Assembly: GCF_026626635.1 (NCBI RefSeq)
Contig: NZ_JAPNKA010000001.1
Span: forward strand, 11,950,501-12,014,500
Source of the DNA: Archangium lansingense
GTDB taxonomy: Bacteria > Myxococcota > Myxococcia > Myxococcales > Myxococcaceae
Length of the DNA: 64,000 nucleotides
Direction of reading: 5' to 3'
Shown: piece by piece, positions 8,578-16,083 of the stretch
Layout: every line of letters starts with the position of its first letter
Numbering within the stretch: position 1 is the first letter of the stretch
Notes under the pieces: generated by a model
Told to the model about the DNA's origin: nothing
What the model saw: only the letters and a program-made list of their open reading frames with translations
The model's database searches: none
Program-made: the position numbers and the translations under genes

Positions 8578-9336
8578 TCAAGGGGCCGCGCGCCCGCCGA
8601 TCTCCGGGAAGCGCTCGTAGGCCCGCTTCAGCGCGTCCAGGTGCGCGGGGTTGTCCAGGTCGAGCGGCGCATCGGTGAGCCTGACAACCCACCCGCCCGT
8701 CGCGGTACGCCGTGAGCGCGAGAGCAGTTCCGCATCACGCGCCGGATCCGGAAAACCGATGGCTCGTGCGGCGGCGGCCGACCAGTAGTTCAGCCACCCC
8801 AGGTAATGCGGAATCTCAGGCGCGGGGATGTCCCATGAGAGTTTGAGAGCGGGTAGACCTTTGGGCGGAATATGAGGCTCATCCCCCGGGTGGCGAAACT
8901 GCTGCGCCACTGTCTCGGCCACCTCATCCGGATCCATGTGTCCCCAGATCGCGCGAGCGCCCTCCGCTACGGCTTCCAGCGCATCCGCTGCCGCCGAAAC
9001 ACCTGCTTCGTCGTGTGGCAGCCTCGCGTGGACTTCAAAGTGTGGTGTCATGTCTGCGGCAAGACCTCTCGCGTTCTCCCATCCGGTAAGCGTCACGACG
9101 CGATTCTCGTCGTCATTGCAGAGGAACGGAAACCCGTTGTCTGTCCTGTCTGTCGCGACCCACTCATCACGATGCGGCAATGCAATGAGGTCGTCCTTTT
9201 CAGAAGTCGTCCACCCCAGCCGCAAGCCGGGAACCGCGCGCTCCATTCCATGGACGATGGCAAGAGGGCGCCCATCGTCGCCCACAAGCGCAGGTGCGTA
9301 GACGCTAAGGAGTAAAGATTTTTGTGTGGCTGCCAT
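8578..9336 (-). CDS. DUF5953/Imm52-like candidate immunity protein, copy B
   Basis: 252 residues, the same length as copy A at 3828-4586. The ATG at 9336 is chosen because it follows the upstream lipoprotein stop by one base exactly as in copy A; a start at 9363 inside the lipoprotein is possible but unlikely. Shared blocks include 'YAPALVG', 'LAIVHGME', 'LPHRDEW' and a C-terminal tail from 'IGFPDPARDAELLSRSRR' onward that is almost unchanged. The segment around residues 85-165 is rebuilt, with 'MTPHFEVHARLPHDEAGV' in place of the copy A sequence. Divergence matched to the partner suggests each protein protects against its own lipoprotein (inference). Confidence 0.7.
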   Translation of the reverse strand: MAATQKSLLLSVYAPALVGDDGRPLAIVHGMERAVPGLRLGWTTSEKDDLIALPHRDEWVATDRTDNGFPFLCNDDENRVVTLTGWENARGLAADMTPHFEVHARLPHDEAGVSAAADALEAVAEGARAIWGHMDPDEVAETVAQQFRHPGDEPHIPPKGLPALKLSWDIPAPEIPHYLGWLNYWSAAAARAIGFPDPARDAELLSRSRRTATGGWVVRLTDAPLDLDNPAHLDALKRAYERFPEIGGRAAP

Positions 9337-9337
9337 C

Positions 9338-10264
9338 TCAGCACCAATCCATGACGACAACATTGAGGGTGCGGTCTAGTTTAAACAATACGGCTTTGTG
9401 CGCGGCGCTTTTGACGCCAACGATGAAGTTATACCCACACTGTCTGGCAAGCCTGTCCTCGCGTTGCAATTCCGGCAACTTCACTCTAGCCAAAAAGTCC
9501 TGGGACCGAGACGAGTGTTTGTCGAAGTCATCCGTCTTGACGTCCCACAGCGTGCGCGTGGCCAGTTGCAGCGCATCGAAGTTCTTCCCATTCACGAACA
9601 CATCCCAGCCGGGGAAGCTGTTGTTCGGAAGTTTGTCGGCGCACTCGTTGTGCGGGTCATTACCGCCCAAGTGTGGCACCGGGACAGGCTTGCACTCCGG
9701 GCGGCGCTCCCGCTCCGAGGTCTCGATTGGCCCCAGGGGAGGCAGGTCCGGCCCTTCTGGCTCCGGCTTGGGCCTTTGTTCCGGCGAGGGTTTCTGCGGG
9801 GCGGGCTTCGTTTCTGGCACGAGCCACGTTTCAGGCGCGGGCCTTGCGTCCTCGGGCTCGGCCCCTAACAGCTCATACGCATCCAGGGCCTCTTTGATGA
9901 CGAAGCCCACCACCACCACTCCCGTGACGATCACCGCCCCCACCACGAGCTCCGGAGCCGCCAGGACACAGACCCCGAGACCCACGGCCGCCGCCCCCGC
10001 GGAGGCAACCGCACATCTTCCCGTGGTGTCGTGAAACTCGAGCCGCTCATGGTCCAGGGCATGAAAGCACCGCTCCGCCAGCACGGGCCAGGGCTCGGAA
10101 GCCTCCTGGACGGCGCACCGCCCTCCGTCCGTCCAGGGCAGCGTCGCCGCTCGCTGGAGGTTGGCGCGCCTCGGGTCCCGGACCGCTGGCTCTCTGGGGC
10201 TCGGCGCTGACGCAGCGCAGGCTGACACAAAGAGCAGAAGTGCGATGCACGCTCGGACTCGCAT
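9338..10264 (-). CDS. Lipoprotein with nuclease-like C-terminal domain, candidate toxin, copy B
   Basis: 308 residues, start at the ATG at 10264 with GGAGG upstream, the equivalent of copy A. The first 200 residues are nearly identical to copy A: lipobox 'LLLFVSACA', double hydrophobic helix and Pro-rich linker. In the C-terminal domain the core becomes 'NFDALQLATRTLWDVKTDDF', so the catalytic triad candidate is Asp...Asp-x-Lys instead of Asp...Glu-x-Lys; both forms are allowed in PD-(D/E)xK nucleases. After that the two copies differ increasingly and then meet again at a shared 'MDWC' end. The Pro-rich linker carries 'PETWLVPETKP' in place of the 'APEVKP' repeat. The toxin role is inferred. 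Confidence 0.68.
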   Translation of the reverse strand: MRVRACIALLLFVSACAASAPSPREPAVRDPRRANLQRAATLPWTDGGRCAVQEASEPWPVLAERCFHALDHERLEFHDTTGRCAVASAGAAAVGLGVCVLAAPELVVGAVIVTGVVVVGFVIKEALDAYELLGAEPEDARPAPETWLVPETKPAPQKPSPEQRPKPEPEGPDLPPLGPIETSERERRPECKPVPVPHLGGNDPHNECADKLPNNSFPGWDVFVNGKNFDALQLATRTLWDVKTDDFDKHSSRSQDFLARVKLPELQREDRLARQCGYNFIVGVKSAAHKAVLFKLDRTLNVVVMDWC

Positions 10265-10284
10265 GGCTACATCCTCCAACCAGG

Positions 10285-10305
10285 CCAGGACTGAGAGAGT
10301 CCTGG
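10285..10305 (-). promoter_or_regulatory. Leader hairpin before candidate toxin B
   Basis: A 7-bp perfect stem identical to that at 5535-5555, in the same place relative to the lipoprotein start. Only a loop base differs between the copies. Confidence 0.45.
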
Positions 10306-10414
10306 CGGGATTGTCCGGAGTATGCCGGTGCGCCCCGGCAGCGACGAGCGATGATGCCCGGGGCACCGCGAAACAGCGCGTGTGTTTCGTGGTGCCCTGC
10401 CTACCTCGCCAGCG

Positions 10415-10594
10415 CTACTGGCGGAGCATCTGGTGGGCGAACTTCGCCTCGGCTTGCTTGTCGGGCTCGTAGTCGGGGTGGAAGTCGGGCTTGAGATCGA
10501 AGTCCACGCGGAGGACCCGCCCAGTGAACTTCGTATTGGACCCGTACTCCGGAGTGACCGCGGTCCCCTTGTCCCAGCCCACGTCGAAGGTGAC
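10415..10594 (-). pseudogene. In-frame continuation of the secreted protein beyond the TGA
   Basis: 59 sense codons directly follow the TGA of the gene at 10595-10999 without a frame change. They read 'VTFDVGWDKGTAVTPEYGSN', then a beta-type segment 'FTGRVLRVDFDLKPDFHPDY' and a charged end 'KFAHQMLRQ'. Codon use is the same as in neighbouring genes. There is no start codon or ribosome site of its own, so it is only expressed if the TGA is read through. Confidence 0.6.
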
Positions 10595-10999
10595 TCACTG
10601 CTTCGGAACGGCGACCTTCCGCACTTCGCGATCCACGACGCTGGAGAGGTGCTCCTCGGGGTCGTTCACGCACCCCTCGATGATGGCCTTGCCAAGCTGA
10701 AGTCCGGTCTCCCGATCACTGGGGAGGGCCAGCTTGCGCTCCTGCAGGGACTGGTTGGCCAACGAGCGCAGCATGGGAATGAATTGCTCCGCCGACTTCC
10801 CCGACTGACGCCAGGCCTCGCGGCAGCTCAGGTAATCGAGCTGCTCCGCCGGTACCGGCCTGGCCACGGCGGGTGGCTGTGCGGGCACCTTCGCGGTGGG
10901 GGGTGGTGGAGGCTGTGCGGGCGGTGGCGGTTGTGCACCGGCGGCCCCCGCAAGTCCGAGCAGGGCCACGGCCGTCGCGATGATGTGTCTGGATTTCAT
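10595..10999 (-). CDS. Secreted protein of unknown function, ending at an in-frame TGA
   Basis: 134 residues: signal peptide 'MKSRHIIATAVALLGLAGAA', a Pro/Gln-rich linker, then a helical domain ('LDYLSCREAWRQSGKSAEQ', 'LGKAIIEGCVNDPEEH') with two Cys. The TGA at 10595-10597 is followed in the same frame by 59 further sense codons with typical high-GC third positions, ending at a TAG at 10415-10417. The original protein was therefore probably about 194 residues, and this is either a nonsense mutation or a recoding site. The family is not recognised. Confidence 0.6.
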   Translation of the reverse strand: MKSRHIIATAVALLGLAGAAGAQPPPPAQPPPPPTAKVPAQPPAVARPVPAEQLDYLSCREAWRQSGKSAEQFIPMLRSLANQSLQERKLALPSDRETGLQLGKAIIEGCVNDPEEHLSSVVDREVRKVAVPKQ

Positions 11000-11026
11000 G
11001 TGCTCACCTCAGGGAAAAACACCTCG

Positions 11027-11347
11027 TCAATCGATATGCGCCAGGGCTCCACCCGCGACGGCACCCGCCACGGCTCCGTCGAGACCGTCCGCTGCCGCGC
11101 CCACCACCGCGCCCGTCGTCGCGCCGCGCCGGACCTCCGCGCGGGTGGTGACGTGCGAGTGCTCCCCGGGTGTGTAGGTGAGCGCGTCCATCGTCCCGCC
11201 CACGGCGGCGCCTCTCACGGCTCCGTCGAGACCGTCCGCTGCCGCGCCCACCACCGCGCCCGTGGCCGCGCCCCCAGCGAACGCGGACAGGCTGGCCAGC
11301 CCCACCACGGCCGCCAGAAGCACTCCTCCGCCAATCTCTCTCTTCAT
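11027..11347 (-). CDS. Glycine-zipper-like small secreted protein
   Basis: 106 residues from an ATG with GGGGAGG 6 bases upstream; the frame runs on upstream, but no earlier start has such a site. After a hydrophobic leader ('VLLAAVVGLASLSAFAG'), the body is built from two copies of 'TGAVVGAAADGLDGAV', joined by a short polar loop with 'YTPGEHSHVTTRAEVRRG'. The Gly/Ala spacing resembles glycine-zipper membrane-inserting proteins. The role is unknown; outer-membrane or envelope association is inferred. Confidence 0.65.
   Translation of the reverse strand: MKREIGGGVLLAAVVGLASLSAFAGGAATGAVVGAAADGLDGAVRGAAVGGTMDALTYTPGEHSHVTTRAEVRRGATTGAVVGAAADGLDGAVAGAVAGGALAHID
11069..11116. repeat. 48-bp exact direct repeat inside a gene, copy 1
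   Basis: The 48 bases recur without change at 11216-11263, 147 bases (49 codons) away, and encode the repeated Gly/Ala segment of the 11027-11347 protein. Exact identity, including third codon positions, implies recent duplication or conversion. Confidence 0.85.
11216..11263. repeat. 48-bp exact direct repeat inside a gene, copy 2
   Basis: Second copy of the repeat at 11069-11116. Confidence 0.85.
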
Positions 11348-11453
11348 GACGTCCTCCCCATGACAAGCTGAGGAGCCCGCCAGGAGCGCACAACGGCATG
11401 TGCGGCTCGGACGGGCAGCCCCCGCATGCTTCCTCGGAGTCCTCAGGCGCTCG

Positions 11454-12845
11454 TTAGAGGGGCGACACGTCGCTGGGCCGCCACGTGCCGTCCAGGCTCG
11501 CCACCTCGGGGCCGTAGATGCGGAAGTAGAGGAAGAAACCGGTCTCCGGTGCGGTCTGGATCCACTGTCCTTCCTTGCCGGCCGGCGCACTGGGGCCGAA
11601 GGAGAGTTCCACGGAGCCATCGGAGCTCCGTTCGAACGTATCCGAGAGCGAGCCCAGCACGGCCTTGTCCTGGGGCGTTTGGACCTGCGAGCGCGTCCTG
11701 GCATCGTATGCGGTGACGGACCAGAACAGCTTCGCGGGCACGGGCTGCGGCACCGTGAGCTTGTATGAGCGACCGCCATCGAGGTAGGCGCCGGTCTGAT
11801 CTCTCGCGGCGAGGTAGTAGACCGAACCGACCCCGACCTGCCTCCTGAACATGGCCGGTGAGGCGATGATGGCCTGCACGAACCACCGATCGCGCGCCTG
11901 GAGATCGAGGTAGTCCTCGGTCTCGAAGTCACCGTTGTCGGGAACGAGGCCGACCCATTCCCACCGGCGATTCTCCCAGACCAGGCGGTCCGCTCGCTGG
12001 CTGGCGAAGCCCTCGACGCGCATCTGCTCGAGGCCTACCCTGGCCGCGGCTTCCAGGATGCTCTGCGTCCGCTCGCTCGGGGAGAAGCGTTTCCCCTTCT
12101 GCAGGCCCAGCGCCGCGAGCACTCCGTACATCGGGCGGAACTCCTCGAGCGTGGGCTCGGCGTCGATGACGGCATGGAGCCGCTTCCAGTACTCGAGATT
12201 GCCCTCCCACCGCAGCGGGGTGGCGTCGAGCGCTCGATTCGTGATGTCGATGTAGGGGAGCACGGCCGCCGGGTTGGAGAGCGGATGGACCTTCACCTGA
12301 CGAAGAGCGTTCATCGCGCCAGGCGTGTCGCCCTGGAGAGGAAGGGCGCGAAGGGCGAGAAGGACCTTGTACGTCGGTGACCGCCCCACGTGATAACCGG
12401 CGGGAACATCCCCGGTGAAGCCGGGCGGCAGCAGCAGGTATTTGCCTCCCTTGCCCGCGTCAGGGCCCGGGATGCCCATGTCGATGACCCATCGCTGATT
12501 GTGATCGTTGATCAGCCCGATGTATGGCCCGGGAGGCACGTCCACGACCACGGGGCCCATTGCCAGCAGATCCAGCGTCCCGGAGGCATAGGGCGTATCG
12601 GAGTTCGCGGTGAAGACCACGTGCCGTGGGCCAGCGGCGAGGACCACGAGGCCCGTGCCATCCTCGATGCCGAGTTCCCGGTTGCCGTTGAAGATGCCCT
12701 CCGTCGACACCGTCGGGTAGAAGAACCGATAGGCCTCCACGGCCCGGTGGAAGTCCTGTTCGTCGTAGATGCTCCTGGCGGTGTCGGGCGTGGGAAAGCC
12801 GTGCTCGAACACATGGGGCGTCGTGAGCGGAGTCCGCAGATTCAT
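11454..12845 (-). CDS. DUF1254/DUF1214 domain protein
   Basis: 463 residues from the ATG at 12845, which has GAGGAG 6 bases upstream. The N-terminal third ('EAYRFFYPTVSTEGIFNGN', 'TANSDTPYASGTLDL') matches DUF1254. The C-terminal third ('RDRWFVQAIIASPAM', 'YDARTRSQVQTPQDKAVLGS', 'FFLYFRIYGPE') matches DUF1214. The domains commonly occur together in proteins of about this size, often near sulfatases. No signal peptide is visible. The biochemical function of the family is unknown to me. It lies downstream of sulfatase 2 on the same strand, separated by about 200 bases and a hairpin. Confidence 0.85.
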   Translation of the reverse strand: MNLRTPLTTPHVFEHGFPTPDTARSIYDEQDFHRAVEAYRFFYPTVSTEGIFNGNRELGIEDGTGLVVLAAGPRHVVFTANSDTPYASGTLDLLAMGPVVVDVPPGPYIGLINDHNQRWVIDMGIPGPDAGKGGKYLLLPPGFTGDVPAGYHVGRSPTYKVLLALRALPLQGDTPGAMNALRQVKVHPLSNPAAVLPYIDITNRALDATPLRWEGNLEYWKRLHAVIDAEPTLEEFRPMYGVLAALGLQKGKRFSPSERTQSILEAAARVGLEQMRVEGFASQRADRLVWENRRWEWVGLVPDNGDFETEDYLDLQARDRWFVQAIIASPAMFRRQVGVGSVYYLAARDQTGAYLDGGRSYKLTVPQPVPAKLFWSVTAYDARTRSQVQTPQDKAVLGSLSDTFERSSDGSVELSFGPSAPAGKEGQWIQTAPETGFFLYFRIYGPEVASLDGTWRPSDVSPL

Positions 12846-13016
12846 GAGCTGTCTCCTCGGCCAGAGCAGACCAGGCCGCATTTCTCCCCGAAGACGGTGG
12901 TGATGGGCCCACGGGCCAACAAGGCGCGGCACGCAGGGGCACCTCGCACGGGCGGCCCTCGTGTGCCCTCCCGGTGGCGGAGGAGCCGGTCCGAGACTGC
13001 TGAGGATGTGAGGCAC

Positions 13017-13044
13017 GGGGCCGCCCGCCGTGACGGGCGGCCCC
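13017..13044 (-). terminator. Strong hairpin after sulfatase 2
   Basis: A perfect 11-bp stem (GGGGCCGCCCG with its complement) around a 6-base loop starts 10 bases past the sulfatase stop on the minus strand. It lacks a T-run, as many terminators in high-GC genomes do. Confidence 0.6.
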
Positions 13045-13053
13045 ACCGCGTCC

Positions 13054-14763
13054 TCAGGCGTGCGCCTGCTGGAAGCGGGCAATGGCCTGGTCAACCTGAT
13101 CAGCGAAGTGATGGAGCACCTCGCCGATGTTCGTGGATGCGCCCTCCCCTTCTTCCTGATGCTGAGCCTTCTGCTTTGCCGCCTTCTCCTTCATCTTCTC
13201 CCGCACCCTGTCCTTGAGCGGTCCGATGCTGAGGCTGCCCGGCGCCTGGCTGGGTGGGTACTCGATGAGGCTCTCGGCGAACTGCCGGACGAGCATCTGC
13301 CCTGGCACGAAGAGGAACATCCGTTCGCCGTACCAGCTCGTGTAGAGCCCCGATTTCGTGGCGTATTCGAACGGGTCGGAGCGCAGGTTGATGATGTACG
13401 GCCAGGCGGGGTTGAAGCGCTTGCCGCTGAACCACATGTCCGGCCCCTCGCCATCCTGGTAGGAGAAGATGAGCTTCCAGTCGTCGTAGCGGACGGCGGC
13501 GAGGTTGCCGCTGTCGAGCACGTAGATGTACTCATGGCGCTTGCCGGGCCCCTTGCCGGCGAGCAGCTCGCGCTGGTCGTACCCATCCAGGTGCACGCGG
13601 AACTTCTTCTGGCCCACCTGGAAGCCCTTCTTGCACCGCTCGACCAGCTCCTCGGGGCCGCCCGCGACCGCCACGAACGTGGGCATCCAGTCCTCATGCG
13701 AGAAGATGTCGTTGATGACGGTGCCCTGCTCGATGACGCCCGGCCAGCGCACCACACAGGGGACACGGACACCGCCCTCCCAGGTGGAACCCTTCTCTCC
13801 TCGGAACGGCGCGTTGCCGCCATCGGGCCAGCTCATCTTCTCCACGCCATTGTCGGTGGAGAAGACGACGAGGGTGTTGTCCGCGATGCCCAGCTCCTCG
13901 AGCTTGGCGAGCAGGGCGCCCACGATGTCATCGAGCTGGGCCATGGCGTCGGCGTAGAGGCCCTTGCCCGTCTTGCCCTGATACTTGTCGCTGAGGTAGG
14001 TCCACACGTGGGTGCGCGTGGTGTTGTGCCAGACGAAGAAGGGTTTGCCCTCCTTCGCCGCCCGCTCGATGAACTTCAGCGAGGAGTCCAGGAACTCGTC
14101 GTCCACCGTCTCCATGCGCTTCTTCGTGAGCGGCCCCGTGTCCTCGATGCGCTGCTTGCCCACGTGGCCCCAGCGCGGATCCTCGGTCGGGTCGTCCCGG
14201 TCCGTCGCCCAGCAGTGGAGCACGCCGCGAGGCCCGAACTTCTGCCTGAACGACGGGTCCTTCGGGTAGTCGGAGCACTCCGGCTCGTTCTCGGCGTTGA
14301 GGTGATAGAGGTTGCCGTGGAACTCGTCGAAGCCGTGCACGGTGGGCAGGTAGGGATTGGAGTCTCCCAGGTGGTTCTTGCCGAACTGGCCGCACACGTA
14401 GCCCAGTGGCTTGAGCATCTCGGCGATGGTGGGGTCCGAGTCCTGCAGCCCGTACCTGGCGCCCGGCATGCCAATGGTGGTGAGCCCCGTGCGCAGCGGA
14501 TTCATGCCGGTGATGAAGGCGGCCCGGCCCGCCGTGCAGCTCTGCTGCCCGTAGCAGTCGGTGAGCAGCGCCCCTTCCTTCGCGATGCGGTCGATGTTCG
14601 GGGTGCGGTAGCCCATCATCCCCTGGTTGTAGGCGCTGAGGTTCCAGTACCCGATGTCATCTCCCCAGATGACGAGGATGTTGGGTTGCTTGCGCTCCTC
14701 GTGCTTGCCGTGGCCGTTGCCCTTCTTGTCGTGGCCATTGCCCGTCTTCTTGCTGTGCGGCAT
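13054..14763 (-). CDS. Type I (formylglycine) sulfatase 2
   Basis: 569 residues from the ATG at 14763 (AGAGAGGA upstream; a TTG nine codons earlier is less likely). The N-terminus is a His/Lys/Gly-rich low-complexity stretch (about residues 3-25). The sulfatase domain follows: 'PNILVIWGDDIGYWN' with the metal Asp pair, signature 'CTAGR' with Cys76 as the formylglycine precursor, 'FGKNHLGD', and 'FSTDNGVEKM' for the late metal site. The C-terminus is a Lys/Gln/Glu coil absent from sulfatase 1. It has no signal peptide. It is divergent from the formylglycine-generating enzyme gene at 15055, with about 290 bases between them, so the two can be controlled together. The substrate is unknown. Confidence 0.92.
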   Translation of the reverse strand: MPHSKKTGNGHDKKGNGHGKHEERKQPNILVIWGDDIGYWNLSAYNQGMMGYRTPNIDRIAKEGALLTDCYGQQSCTAGRAAFITGMNPLRTGLTTIGMPGARYGLQDSDPTIAEMLKPLGYVCGQFGKNHLGDSNPYLPTVHGFDEFHGNLYHLNAENEPECSDYPKDPSFRQKFGPRGVLHCWATDRDDPTEDPRWGHVGKQRIEDTGPLTKKRMETVDDEFLDSSLKFIERAAKEGKPFFVWHNTTRTHVWTYLSDKYQGKTGKGLYADAMAQLDDIVGALLAKLEELGIADNTLVVFSTDNGVEKMSWPDGGNAPFRGEKGSTWEGGVRVPCVVRWPGVIEQGTVINDIFSHEDWMPTFVAVAGGPEELVERCKKGFQVGQKKFRVHLDGYDQRELLAGKGPGKRHEYIYVLDSGNLAAVRYDDWKLIFSYQDGEGPDMWFSGKRFNPAWPYIINLRSDPFEYATKSGLYTSWYGERMFLFVPGQMLVRQFAESLIEYPPSQAPGSLSIGPLKDRVREKMKEKAAKQKAQHQEEGEGASTNIGEVLHHFADQVDQAIARFQQAHA

Positions 14764-15054
14764 GTGCTGCGTCCTCTCTGGTGGGAACAAGCGGCTCCGG
14801 GCTCACCGCCTCGGGCGACGGTGCTCGCGGGTGTGTCCTACGGGCCAATTCGTGTTCATCCGGAGCGACACCGGGCAACGAGGAGGCAGACGGCAGCATG
14901 ACGGCGCCCGCGCCCTGTCTTCCGGGGAGGGACGAGCGGCGTCCGGGCAACACGGGCCTCGTCCCAACGTGCTGGATGGTCCCGCTCCCAGGCGATCCCC
15001 AAGCTTGCGCCTGCGAGAGGAGCGCCATCGCCCCCGCCCGCAGGGAGAGTAGCC
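14764..15054. promoter_or_regulatory. Divergent intergenic region between sulfatase 2 and its maturase
   Basis: 291 bases without a supportable gene separate the two divergent starts, so promoters for both must lie here. I could not assign -35/-10 boxes or an operator with confidence. Confidence 0.4.
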
Positions 15055-16062
15055 ATGACGGAAGTCCTTGGTGGAACGACGCCCCCGGAGCTCGAGCGCC
15101 AGGAGCAGTCCGCCCCGTGCGAGGCCCCCTTTCCGGACATGGTGTGGATTCCCGGTGGCACCTACTGGATGGGCTCGGACAACCACTACCCAGAGGAGAG
15201 ACCCGCCCATCAGGTGGCGGTGTCCGGCTTCTGGATGGACCTCCACCTGGTGACGAACGCGCAGTTCGCCCGCTTCGTGGAGGCCACCGGCTACGTCACC
15301 GTGGCCGAGCGCCCGCTCAACCCCAAGGACTACCCCGGGGCGGATCCGGCGCTGCTCGTCCCCGGCTCGCTCGTCTTCCGCAAGCCCACCCAGCGCGTCA
15401 GCCTCAAGGACTTCTCGCAGTGGTGGGCCTACGTGCCGGGCGCCTGCTGGCGGCACCCCGAGGGCCCCGACAGCACCCAAGAGGGACGCGAGCAGCACCC
15501 GGTCGTCCACGTGTGCTTCGAGGACGTAGAGGCCTACACCACCTGGGCCGGCAAGGAGCTGCCCACCGAGGCCGAGTGGGAGCGCGCCGCGCGCGGAGGC
15601 CTGGACCGGAAGATCTACGCCTGGGGAGACCTGCTCTCGCCCGAGGGCCGGATGATGGCCAACACCTGGCAGGGGCAGTTCCCCATGCAGAACCTGCTCG
15701 AGGACGGCTACGAGGGGACCTCTCCCATCGGCGCCTTCCCCGCCAACGGCTACGGCGTCTTCGACCTGATCGGCAACGTCTGGGAATGGACCATGGACTG
15801 GTACCAGGACCAGCACCAGGGCAACCGGGGCAAGGCCTGCTGCATCCCGATGAACCCGCGCGGGCCGGCCCGCCCCGAGGGCAGCCAGGACCCTCGAACG
15901 CCCCAGGTGACCATCCCGCGACGGGTACTCAAGGGGGGCAGCCACCTGTGTGCGCCCAACTACTGCCTGCGCTACCGCCCCGCCGCGCGCTCCCCTCAGG
16001 CGGTGGACAGCGGCTCGTGCCACATCGGCTTCCGCTGCATCGTGCGGCCCCCCTTTCAGTGA
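15055..16062 (+). CDS. Formylglycine-generating enzyme (sulfatase-modifying factor)
   Basis: 335 residues; GGGAG lies about 7 bases before the ATG. It has the full FGE-sulfatase fold: 'FPDMVWIPGGTYWMGSD', 'VTNAQFARFVEATGYVTVAE', 'PVVHVCFEDVEAYTTWAGKE', 'LPTEAEWERAARGG', 'DLIGNVWEWTMDWY' and 'KGGSHLCAPNYCLRYRPAAR'. The active-site Cys pair is Cys299 and Cys304, the same five-residue spacing as the human enzyme. It oxidises the Cys of the C-x-A/P-x-R motif in newly made sulfatases to formylglycine, using oxygen and copper. Its targets are presumably the sulfatases at 1700-3175 and 13054-14763. No signal peptide is visible, consistent with cytoplasmic maturation. Confidence 0.93.
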   Translation: MTEVLGGTTPPELERQEQSAPCEAPFPDMVWIPGGTYWMGSDNHYPEERPAHQVAVSGFWMDLHLVTNAQFARFVEATGYVTVAERPLNPKDYPGADPALLVPGSLVFRKPTQRVSLKDFSQWWAYVPGACWRHPEGPDSTQEGREQHPVVHVCFEDVEAYTTWAGKELPTEAEWERAARGGLDRKIYAWGDLLSPEGRMMANTWQGQFPMQNLLEDGYEGTSPIGAFPANGYGVFDLIGNVWEWTMDWYQDQHQGNRGKACCIPMNPRGPARPEGSQDPRTPQVTIPRRVLKGGSHLCAPNYCLRYRPAARSPQAVDSGSCHIGFRCIVRPPFQ

Positions 16063-16083
16063 GCCGCACGGGACGGGACTCCC

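Larger units (their letters stand above)
8576..10340. repeat. Long direct duplication, copy B
   Basis: Partner of the repeat at about 3836-5600. Both leaders contain the same hairpin and the same GGAGG-start spacing, so the promoter was duplicated with the genes. Confidence 0.85.

Noticed and set aside
10595..10597. Selenocysteine codon
   Set aside because: No SECIS-like hairpin was evident right after the TGA, no Cys-equivalent position is known, and no Sec machinery is in the window; a nonsense mutation is simpler.
10382..11371. 329-residue plus-strand frame across two minus-strand genes
   Set aside because: It crosses an intergenic region and two genes with clear signal peptides and ribosome sites on the other strand.
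13030..14901. Long plus-strand frame opposite sulfatase 2
   Set aside because: Shadow of the minus-strand sulfatase, whose catalytic motifs, ribosome site and length fit a real gene.
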